5,291 nt of DNA from an uncultured Collinsella sp. (lineage in GTDB: Bacteria; Actinomycetota; Coriobacteriia; Coriobacteriales; Coriobacteriaceae), in assembly GCA_958421035.1 (NCBI GenBank), contig CATZKS010000123.1, forward strand, positions 1 through 5,291. Direction: 5' to 3'. Positions within the stretch are counted from its first letter, which is position 1. The number at the start of each line of letters is the position of its first letter. The translations under genes and the position numbers were made by a program. Positions 1-4,490 of this stretch are shown piece after piece. The notes beneath the pieces were generated by a model. The model saw only the letters and a list, made by a program, of their open reading frames with translations, had not been told where the DNA came from and did no database searches.

Positions 1-1
1 C

Positions 2-328
2 CACACCATCGAACACCTGGGAGCCACCTTCTTGCGTAATCATGCCGAGTGGTCGAGTCGCATTGTCTACTTTGGCCCCATGGGCTGCCGTACCGGCTTT
101 TACCTCGTTGTCTTTGGTGAGCTGACGAGCGAGGAGATCTTGCCGCTCGTGCGCGAGCTGTTCGAGTTCGTTGTCGACTTTGAGGGTGATGTCCCCGGTG
201 CCGCTCCCGAGGAGTGCGGCAACTACCTGGATCAGAACCTCCCCATGGCAAACTGGCTCGCGCGCCGCTACCTCGACCGCGACCTGGCCGATATCGACGA
301 GAATCACCTGCACTATCAACAGGCGTAA
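2..328 (+). CDS. luxS: S-ribosylhomocysteine lyase LuxS, 5' truncated by the window
   Basis: LuxS cleaves S-ribosylhomocysteine to homocysteine and the AI-2 precursor DPD, in the cytoplasmic activated-methyl cycle. The open frame runs in from the left edge, so the start codon and roughly the first third of the protein are missing; 108 residues are visible. The first five visible residues are HTIEH, the family's HxxEH motif: two zinc-binding histidines and the catalytic glutamate. The catalytic cysteine lies in GPMGCRTGFY (Cys at visible residue 29), and the third zinc ligand in EECGNYL (Cys at 72). The spacing between these residues fits the known family layout. The C-terminal stretch NLPMANWLARRYL is also typical. 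The frame ends in TAA and is followed 31 bases later by an intrinsic terminator, so luxS is the last gene of its transcript. Family assignment is secure; the role in signalling as opposed to detoxification cannot be read from the sequence. Confidence 0.96.
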   Translation, partial: HTIEHLGATFLRNHAEWSSRIVYFGPMGCRTGFYLVVFGELTSEEILPLVRELFEFVVDFEGDVPGAAPEECGNYLDQNLPMANWLARRYLDRDLADIDENHLHYQQA

Positions 329-359
329 GGCCGCTTGCAGGAATAACGTTTGTGCCAGA

Positions 360-390
360 AGCGCTCCCGCTCTTTGCGGAGCGCTTTTTT
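360..390 (+). terminator. Intrinsic terminator after luxS
   Basis: A perfect 8-bp stem, AGCGCTCC (360-367) with GGAGCGCT (378-385), encloses a 10-nt loop and is followed directly by a T-run (385-390). This is the only hairpin in the window with a proper T-tract on the coding side. It separates luxS from the DUF4867 gene. Confidence 0.9.
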
Positions 391-420
391 ATACCGAGTG
401 CTCAAAACAGAATGAGATTG

Positions 421-438
421 TTCTAGAATGTTCATACT
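421..438 (+). promoter_or_regulatory. Weak promoter/operator candidate upstream of the DUF4867 gene
   Basis: The 8-bp palindrome TTCTAGAA (421-428) lies just upstream of CATACT (433-438), which matches four of six -10 consensus positions. No convincing -35 hexamer sits at 16-18 nt spacing. The region lies between the luxS terminator and the ribosome binding site at 454-458, so a promoter must be close by, but this exact assignment is tentative. Confidence 0.25.
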
Positions 439-463
439 GTCACACAAACGAACAGGAGCGAAC

Positions 464-1108
464 ATGCATATCTACTCTGTCTCTGATCCCGAGTTCAAGT
501 CCTATGGCAACGTTTGGGATAACGTTCCGTCCGAGCTTACGTCGCCCGTGCTCGAGGCACTTGCCTCCACGCCCATCCCCGAGGGCAGCAAGTATGTGGC
601 CTCCGCGCCGGAGCTCGAGGGCGTCAAGGATGCCGATAAACTGGGCTTTCTCATGTTTGGCGGTCGTCCCTTCCAGCTGGGCTGGTGCAACGGCCACAAC
701 ACGCGTCTCAACTGCCTGGAGTACCACCGCGCGAGCGAGTTCAACCTGGGCGCCCGCGACTTTATCCTGCTCGTGGCGCATCGCTGGGAGATCGAGGACG
801 GCAAGCTCGATACCGCGTGCGTCAAGGCGTTCCGCGTGCCGGCCGGCACGCTTGTTGAGGTTTTCAACACCACGCTTCACTACACGCCCTGCATGGTCGA
901 CGACGGCGGCTTCCAGGTGATGGTGGCGCTGCCCGCCGGCACCAACGGCCCGCGCCCCGAGGCTGCAGCCGACATGCCCACGGCTGGCGACAGCTACTGC
1001 TACTGGAAGGCCGACAAGTGGGTTCTCTGCCATGCTGACAGCCCCAAGGCTGCCGAGGGCGGCTACGTAGGTCTCATCGGCAAGAACCTCGACATCGCCG
1101 TGGACTAG
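464..1108 (+). CDS. DUF4867 family protein, unknown function
   Basis: A 214-residue cytoplasmic protein that I recognise as DUF4867, a family of about this length found in Firmicutes and Actinobacteria and of unknown biochemical role. Recognisable blocks, numbered from this start, are the N-terminal MHIYSVSDPEFKSYG, GWCNGHN (73-79), LEYHRASEFNLG (85-96), VPAGT (125-129), TLHYTPC (137-143) and LPAGTN (156-161), with a C-terminal GGYVGLIGKNL. The clustered His, Glu and Asn residues and beta-rich pattern suggest a cupin-like small-molecule or metal-binding fold, which is inference only. The frame extends upstream to an ATG at 428, but the ATG at 464 is preferred: AGGAG lies at 454-458 with a 5-nt gap, and homology begins there. 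It is a single-gene unit behind the luxS terminator. Its last 18 codons are duplicated downstream of the ATPase gene. Confidence 0.88.
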   Translation: MHIYSVSDPEFKSYGNVWDNVPSELTSPVLEALASTPIPEGSKYVASAPELEGVKDADKLGFLMFGGRPFQLGWCNGHNTRLNCLEYHRASEFNLGARDFILLVAHRWEIEDGKLDTACVKAFRVPAGTLVEVFNTTLHYTPCMVDDGGFQVMVALPAGTNGPRPEAAADMPTAGDSYCYWKADKWVLCHADSPKAAEGGYVGLIGKNLDIAVD

Positions 1109-1178
1109 AACCTTTCGTCTCGATCTGTAACATCTAGCGGGCTAAATCGTTTCTACCTGTTACAGATCGAGACATACC
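1055..1178 (+). repeat. Direct repeat copy A (3' end of DUF4867 gene plus palindrome)
   Basis: This segment aligns without gaps to 2476-2599 at an offset of 1421, with about 13 differences over 124 positions by eye (about 90% identity). It contains the last 18 codons of the intact DUF4867 gene, the stop codon, and the first palindromic element. The two copies bracket the minus-strand ATPase gene. Similarity resumes in both copies at the CCACCAC hairpin, so the repeated block is effectively longer, with an extra palindrome only in copy A. Confidence 0.9.
1117..1173. repeat. Palindromic element 1, 16-bp arms and 25-nt loop
   Basis: Arms GTCTCGATCTGTAACA (1117-1132) and TGTTACAGATCGAGAC (1158-1173) are perfectly complementary around a 25-nt loop. 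The loop holds a small inner inverted repeat, TAGC/GCTA (1135-1144). The element starts eight bases after the DUF4867 stop. There is no T-tract on either side, so it does not look like a standard intrinsic terminator. The same arms recur twice more in the window, which marks it as a dispersed REP-like or miniature element. Confidence 0.9.
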
Positions 1179-1196
1179 GTAGAGGCCGCCCGAAAA

Positions 1197-1251
1197 TCTC
1201 GATCTGTAACACCAGGCCCGATTTTGGCGGCCTAACTGTTACAGATCGAGA
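1197..1251. repeat. Palindromic element 2, 15-bp arms and 25-nt loop
   Basis: Arms TCTCGATCTGTAACA (1197-1211) and TGTTACAGATCGAGA (1237-1251) match those of element 1, and the loop is again exactly 25 nt. The loop sequence differs. It contains AGGCC/GGCCT (1214-1218 and 1229-1233), which extends the hairpin. Read in reverse complement, the loop resembles that of element 1 around the AAATCG core, suggesting this copy lies in the opposite orientation. Confidence 0.88.
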
Positions 1252-1266
1252 CAAACCGGGCCCAAT

Positions 1267-1299
1267 CCACCACAAAGGCGCCTGTCCCCATTGTGGTGG
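1267..1299. repeat. CCACCAC hairpin, upstream copy; possible ATPase 3' structure
   Basis: CCACCACAA (1267-1275) pairs with TTGTGGTGG (1291-1299) around a 15-nt loop that contains the self-complementary GGCGCC and then TGTCCCC. It ends five bases beyond the ATPase stop codon (minus strand, 1304-1306), so it would sit at the 3' end of the ATPase transcript. It lacks a T-tract on that side. A longer relative lies at 2598-2657. Confidence 0.75.
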
Positions 1300-1303
1300 C
1301 TGC

Positions 1304-2410
1304 CTAGAGCTGGCTGCGCAGATAGTCAGCCATATATGGAACAGCGAAACGCACGTAACCGCGGCGCGCTTGTTCGATAACGCCGGCGTCGATGAGGCGA
1401 CGGCGATACTTTTGCGCATAGTCGGGTGTGACTGACATGCGCTTCGCAACATCGGAAATGCGCGAAACGGCGTCTTCGTCATCAATCATTGCGTCGAGAA
1501 ACGCGACGTCTTGGTCCGATAGCGCGGCGAGCGTCGTTTCACAAACATCGTTTTCGAAATCGGCCTTTGACGCTTCGATAGCTCCGTCGACTTGCTCTGG
1601 CGTTACGCGTTTTCCGGCCTCGCAGCGATTGGCGATGTTGTAGCCGATGAGCTGCAGCATATAGGGCGAACCTTGGGTTGCACGAGCGGCACGGAGGCGA
1701 AGATCGCCTGGAATATCAAGGTTGAGCTCTTCGAAAGCCCGTTGATAATATGCATCGACATCTCCGACTGAAAGCGGTTCGAGCGTGACTTTGCATGCGC
1801 GGTTGAGAAATGTCAGTACGCGGTCGTTGAGTGTCGCGGAGACTGCTCCCGGGAGGCCCGCCATGACGAGCGCGACGTTGAGTCCCTCGCCGACGAGCTC
1901 TTGATAGGCGGTGACGAGCTGTCTGATCTCGGGTGAATTTGCTTGGAGCTCGTCGATGAGGATGAGGGTGCCGTGTCCCTGCTCGGTCAGTTTGCGCGCG
2001 AGCTGTGTGAGTTTGAACTGAAAGCTCTTGGTCTCCTGCACGTCTCGTGTGAACTCGAGGCCTGCCGAGAACCCAAAAACACTTAGACTGCCGCTCGTGA
2101 GTTTGGGAAGGCGGCGTTTATTGACGTACGGCTCGCCTGCTTCCTGGATTTTCTCAACAATGCGCTCGAGCATATCCTCGGAGGCCACGGTGGGCGTGGC
2201 GACAACAAAGCCGAGCTTGCGTGCGCGGTCGGCAAGTTCCCACAGAAGAACCGTCTTGCCGCTGCCTCGCTGTCCAAGCATGAGCATGGCTCGGTCGCGA
2301 TTGCCCGGCTCCTGCTCAAGACCGGAGATGAATGTCGAAATCACGTTCCCGCGCCCCACCAGATAGGACGGGCGATTTCCAAATGAGGGGGAGAAGATGG
2401 TTTCAGTCAT
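1304..2410 (-). CDS. AAA-type ATPase (Orc1/archaeal-ATPase-like) with C-terminal winged helix
   Basis: A 368-residue P-loop ATPase. Walker A is GQRGSGKT (46-53) and Walker B is LILIDE (149-154). A sensor-1-like strand, NVALVMAGLPG, lies at 178-188, and a sensor-2-like ATQGSPYMLQLIGY at 244-257. Residues from about 295 to the end, including VAKRMSVTPDYAQKYRRRLIDAGVI, look like a winged-helix DNA-binding domain. The order matches stand-alone ATPases of the AAA_22/Arch_ATPase type. It may bind DNA or act as an ATP-driven switch, but substrate and pathway are unknown. The start is well supported: AAAGGAG (complement of 2415-2421) lies 4 nt upstream of the ATG. It is convergent with the DUF4867 gene and divergent from the glycosidase. 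Codon use is less GC-biased than in the neighbours (sampled lines 50% and 53% G+C), and it sits between direct repeats, so acquisition by transfer or insertion is likely. Confidence 0.88.
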   Translation of the reverse strand: MTETIFSPSFGNRPSYLVGRGNVISTFISGLEQEPGNRDRAMLMLGQRGSGKTVLLWELADRARKLGFVVATPTVASEDMLERIVEKIQEAGEPYVNKRRLPKLTSGSLSVFGFSAGLEFTRDVQETKSFQFKLTQLARKLTEQGHGTLILIDELQANSPEIRQLVTAYQELVGEGLNVALVMAGLPGAVSATLNDRVLTFLNRACKVTLEPLSVGDVDAYYQRAFEELNLDIPGDLRLRAARATQGSPYMLQLIGYNIANRCEAGKRVTPEQVDGAIEASKADFENDVCETTLAALSDQDVAFLDAMIDDEDAVSRISDVAKRMSVTPDYAQKYRRRLIDAGVIEQARRGYVRFAVPYMADYLRSQL

Positions 2411-2414
2411 AAGT

Positions 2415-2456
2415 CTCCTTTCCTTTTTTTCCTATTTTTTCCTTTCTTTCCTATTC
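2415..2456 (-). promoter_or_regulatory. Purine-rich leader of the ATPase gene with a 19-bp tandem repeat
   Basis: Read on the minus strand, the 45 bases before the ATPase start are almost all A and G, with several GGA-A runs ending in AAAGGAG, the ribosome binding site. Two 19-bp units each beginning ATAGGAAA follow one another, with about three differences. This may provide several weak ribosome contact sites upstream of the real one, or simply be low-complexity sequence. No clear -35/-10 pair is visible within it. Confidence 0.5.
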
Positions 2457-2460
2457 AGTC

Positions 2461-2529
2461 AAATATCCCGCCGGAGAGGGCGGCTGCGTGGACCTCATCG
2501 GCAAGAACCTCGACATCGCCTGCGACTAG
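2461..2529 (+). pseudogene. Relic 3' end of a second DUF4867 gene
   Basis: In frame, these 23 codons read KYPAGEGGCVDLIGKNLDIACD followed by TAG, almost the same as the C-terminus of the intact DUF4867 protein (KAAEGGYVGLIGKNLDIAVD). No start codon, ribosome binding site or upstream body of the gene is present; the ATPase leader abuts it directly. It is therefore a broken remnant, left either by loss of a tandem paralogue or by a duplication made when the ATPase cassette arrived. Confidence 0.8.
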
Positions 2530-2599
2530 AATCTTCTGTTTCGATCTGTAACATCTAGCGGGCTAAATCGTCTCTACCTGTTACAGATCGAGACAAACC
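2476..2599 (+). repeat. Direct repeat copy B (relic DUF4867 3' end plus palindrome)
   Basis: This is the downstream partner of 1055-1178, ungapped and about 90% identical. Differences cluster in three places: codons 4-6 of the repeat, the codon pair before the final Asp, and the ten bases after the stop. The palindrome part is almost unchanged, with one loop difference and one arm difference. Confidence 0.9.
2538..2594. repeat. Palindromic element 3, 16-bp arms and 25-nt loop
   Basis: Arms GTTTCGATCTGTAACA (2538-2553) and TGTTACAGATCGAGAC (2579-2594) pair throughout, with one T-G wobble. The loop is 25 nt and differs from that of element 1 at a single position. As with element 1, it lies a few bases after a DUF4867 stop codon. 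Confidence 0.88.
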
Positions 2600-2657
2600 T
2601 GCCCAAACCACCACAAAGGTGCCCGTCCCCTTTGTGGTGGTTGGTGGTTTGGGCAGG
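2598..2657. repeat. Large nested CCACCAC hairpin, downstream copy
   Basis: An inner stem, CCACCACAAAGG (2608-2619) with CCTTTGTGGTGG (2629-2640), is enclosed by an outer stem, CCTGCCCAAA (2598-2607) with TTTGGGCAGG (2648-2657), leaving a 7-nt one-sided bulge (2641-2647). Alternatively the whole left arm 2598-2613 pairs perfectly over 16 bp with 2642-2657, because TGGTGG occurs twice on the right. The loop carries GTCCCC, as in the related hairpin at 1267-1299. No T-tract follows. This resembles REP-type sequence with a GGGGAC core. Confidence 0.8.
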
Positions 2658-2735
2658 CGGGTATCAAAAAGTGTCAGACGGGGCGGTTGCCGAGCACCCG
2701 CGCGTGAAAAGAAGTATCGGCCTGCGTCGTTGCCG

Positions 2736-2764
2736 TTGAGCGACGCGTTGTTTGTAGGGATACT
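2736..2764 (+). promoter_or_regulatory. Probable sigma-70-type promoter of the glycosidase gene
   Basis: TTGAGC (2736-2741) and GATACT (2759-2764) are separated by 17 nt and each match four of six consensus positions. Transcription would begin near 2771, giving a leader of about 30 nt before the ATG at 2800. The -35 hexamer lies at the edge of an inverted repeat, GCGTCG (2724-2729) with CGACGC (2741-2746), which could be a repressor site. Confidence 0.45.
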
Positions 2765-2799
2765 GAGCCTATGGCAACAGCGTATGAAAGGATCGATGC

Positions 2800-4230
2800 A
2801 TGGCTTTCCGTAATGACTTCCTGTGGGGCGGCGCGACGGCTGCTAACCAGTGCGAGGGCGCCTACGACGTGGACGGCCGCGGCTTGGCCAACGTGGATGT
2901 GGCTCCGCACGGCCCCGAGCGCTATGCGGTGGTCTCCGGTCAGCGTAAAATGCTCGACTTCGAGGACGGCTATTACTATCCCGCGCAGACCGGCATTGAT
3001 TTCTACCACCACTACAAAGAGGACATCGCCCTCTTTGCCGAGATGGGCTTTAAGACCTTCCGCATGAGCCTGGCGTGGACCCGCATCTTCCCCAACGGTG
3101 ACGAGACCGAGCCCAACGAGGCCGGCCTGGCCTTCTACGAGGACGTATTCCGCGAGTGCCAAAAGTACGGCATCGAGCCGCTCGTGACCATCACGCACTT
3201 CGACTGCCCGATTCACCTCATCAAGGAATACGGCGGCTGGCGCAACCGCAAGCTCATCGACTTCTACAAGAACCTTGCGACTACGATCTTCACCCGCTAC
3301 AAGGGCCTGGTGAAGTATTGGCTCACCTTTAACGAGATCAACATGATCCTGCACCTGCCGTTTATGGGTGCCGGCCTGGTTTTTGAGGAGGGCGAGAACA
3401 GGGAGGCCGTCGAGTATCTGGCCGCCCACAACGAGCTCGTCGCCAGCGCTTGGGCCACCAAGATCGCCCACGAGATCGACCCCGAGGTCAAGATTGGCTG
3501 CATGCTCGCTGCCGGCACCTACTGCCCCTACAGCTGTCGCCCGGGCGATGTGCGCCAGGCCCAGCTCGACAACCAGGACAACTACTTCTTCGTCGACGTC
3601 CAGAGCCGTGGCTATTACCCGGCCTATGCCGTCAAGAAGCTCGAGCGCTTGGGCATCGATGTGGGCATGACCGACGAGGACCGCGAGATCCTGGCCGACA
3701 ACACCGTCGACTTCATCAGCTTTAGCTACTACAGCACCCGCTGCTCCGCGGGCGCTGACAATCCCGACGTCGAGAAGACCCAGGGCAACGCCTTCGCCGG
3801 CGCCAAGAACCCCTACCTGCAGCAGAGCCAGTGGGGCTGGGCCATCGATCCGCTGGGCTTCCGCATCACCCTTAACGACCTGTACGACCGTTATCAGAAG
3901 CCGCTGTTTGTGGTCGAGAACGGCCTGGGCGCCAAGGATGTTGTCGAGGAGGACGGCTCCATCAACGACGACTACCGTATCGACTACCTGCGTCAGCACA
4001 TCCAGACCATGCGCGACGCGGTGACCGAGGACGGCGTTGACCTGCTGGGCTACACCACCTGGGGCCCGATCGACCTGGTGTCTGCCGGCACGGGCGAGAT
4101 GTCCAAGCGCTACGGCTTTATCTATGTGGATCGCGACGATGCGGGCAACGGTACCCTCAAGCGTTCCAAAAAGAAGAGCTTCGACTGGTACAAGCATGTC
4201 ATCGAAACGAACGGTGAGGACCTGTCCTAA
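2800..4230 (+). CDS. GH1 6-phospho-beta-glucosidase
   Basis: A 476-residue glycoside hydrolase family 1 enzyme of normal length, complete at both ends, which in the cytoplasm would hydrolyse beta-glucosides phosphorylated during PTS uptake (for example cellobiose-6'-phosphate or aryl-glucoside phosphates). It begins with the family signature FLWGGATAANQCEGAY (7-22). The acid/base is E179 in TFNEI and the nucleophile is E373 in LFVVENGLG. The segment DLVSAGTGEMSKRYGFIYVD (425-444) carries the Ser-Lys-Tyr 6-phosphate pocket (S428, K436, Y438). The residue after that Ser is Ala rather than the Trp of LacG-type 6-phospho-beta-galactosidases, favouring gluco substrates. The start is fixed by GAAAGGA (2786-2792), 7 nt before the ATG. 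It has its own promoter candidate, and no PTS or regulator gene is adjacent in the window. It is of the BglA/AscB type, but the exact name cannot be chosen. Confidence 0.95.
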   Translation: MAFRNDFLWGGATAANQCEGAYDVDGRGLANVDVAPHGPERYAVVSGQRKMLDFEDGYYYPAQTGIDFYHHYKEDIALFAEMGFKTFRMSLAWTRIFPNGDETEPNEAGLAFYEDVFRECQKYGIEPLVTITHFDCPIHLIKEYGGWRNRKLIDFYKNLATTIFTRYKGLVKYWLTFNEINMILHLPFMGAGLVFEEGENREAVEYLAAHNELVASAWATKIAHEIDPEVKIGCMLAAGTYCPYSCRPGDVRQAQLDNQDNYFFVDVQSRGYYPAYAVKKLERLGIDVGMTDEDREILADNTVDFISFSYYSTRCSAGADNPDVEKTQGNAFAGAKNPYLQQSQWGWAIDPLGFRITLNDLYDRYQKPLFVVENGLGAKDVVEEDGSINDDYRIDYLRQHIQTMRDAVTEDGVDLLGYTTWGPIDLVSAGTGEMSKRYGFIYVDRDDAGNGTLKRSKKKSFDWYKHVIETNGEDLS

Positions 4231-4333
4231 GGGCACTGAGGCGCTCAACCTTGGGGCTCCAACCCTCCTCGCGTACCTAAGTACGCTTCGTCGGGCTTGT
4301 CGCTCCCAATCTTGAGCACCTCAGGCCCTTAGG
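4226..4333. repeat. Long imperfect palindrome overlapping the glycosidase stop codon
   Basis: The arm 4226-4248 pairs with 4312-4333 over 21 bp, with one bulged base (A4235) and one mismatch (C4242/A4318). After a 2-nt internal loop, pairing continues as TTGGGG (4251-4256) with TCCCAA (4304-4309, one wobble). A separate apical hairpin, GCGTAC-CTAA-GTACGC, lies at 4271-4286. The left arm contains the TAA stop of the glycosidase. No T-run follows. It looks like an inserted or dispersed structured element that may protect or terminate the mRNA 3' end. Confidence 0.75.
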
Positions 4334-4345
4334 GGACGGGCCTGA
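4321..4345. repeat. Short hairpin sharing an arm with the long palindrome
   Basis: TCAGGCCC (4321-4328) pairs perfectly with GGGCCTGA (4338-4345) around a 9-nt loop. Bases 4321-4328 also form part of the right arm of the longer palindrome, so the two structures exclude each other. There is no T-tract, so simple intrinsic termination is not indicated. Confidence 0.6.
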
Positions 4346-4386
4346 CCGCTGTGAATTTCGCGGGCTCATCCTCATAGTCTCCTAAT

Positions 4387-4424
4387 CAAGGCGCCCGGCG
4401 AGTATGTGCTCTCCGGGCGCCTTG
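4387..4424. terminator. Strong GC-rich hairpin between the glycosidase and the membrane gene, possible terminator
   Basis: CAAGGCGCCCGG (4387-4398) pairs perfectly over 12 bp with CCGGGCGCCTTG (4413-4424); inside it GAG (4400-4402) pairs with CTC (4409-4411), leaving a 6-nt tip. Only a weak T-rich stretch follows on the plus strand, so termination is plausible but not certain. An ATG at 4404 lies in the loop and would extend the next frame, but it has no ribosome binding site and is not taken as the start. Confidence 0.55.
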
Positions 4425-4490
4425 CCGTCTGCGGATTTTGGGACATGCGGCCCGCTTTTTCGACTCATCTGTCGGTACACTAAAGGGACT

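Noticed and set aside
440..1033. A 197-codon minus-strand frame opposite the DUF4867 gene
   Set aside because: It overlaps a recognisable DUF4867 protein with a proper ribosome binding site and lacks any motif of its own.
1117..1173. Palindromic element 1 as the intrinsic terminator of the DUF4867 gene
   Set aside because: There is no T-run after either arm, and the loop of 25 nt is long for a terminator. A role in mRNA 3' protection remains possible but is not shown.
1117..1251. A possible CRISPR array from the repeated 15-16 bp blocks
   Set aside because: The blocks alternate in orientation as inverted arms of hairpins, with only two units together, and there are no cas genes. The spacing is that of palindromes, not of direct repeats with unique spacers.
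1055..2640. A classical insertion sequence around the ATPase gene
   Set aside because: The flanking copies are direct repeats of host gene sequence rather than terminal inverted repeats. The ATPase has no transposase catalytic domain, and no short target duplication is visible.
2660..2717. A second promoter (TTGCCG at 2687-2692 with AAGTAT at 2712-2717)
   Set aside because: The spacing of 19 nt is poor and both hexamers match weakly. The pair at 2736-2764 fits better.
2674..4248. A 524-codon open frame on the minus strand covering the whole glycosidase gene
   Set aside because: It is the mirror of a GC-rich, codon-biased gene. Its translation is low-complexity (long Val/Ala/Leu/Gly runs) with no recognisable domain, whereas the plus-strand frame has full GH1 motifs and a good ribosome binding site.
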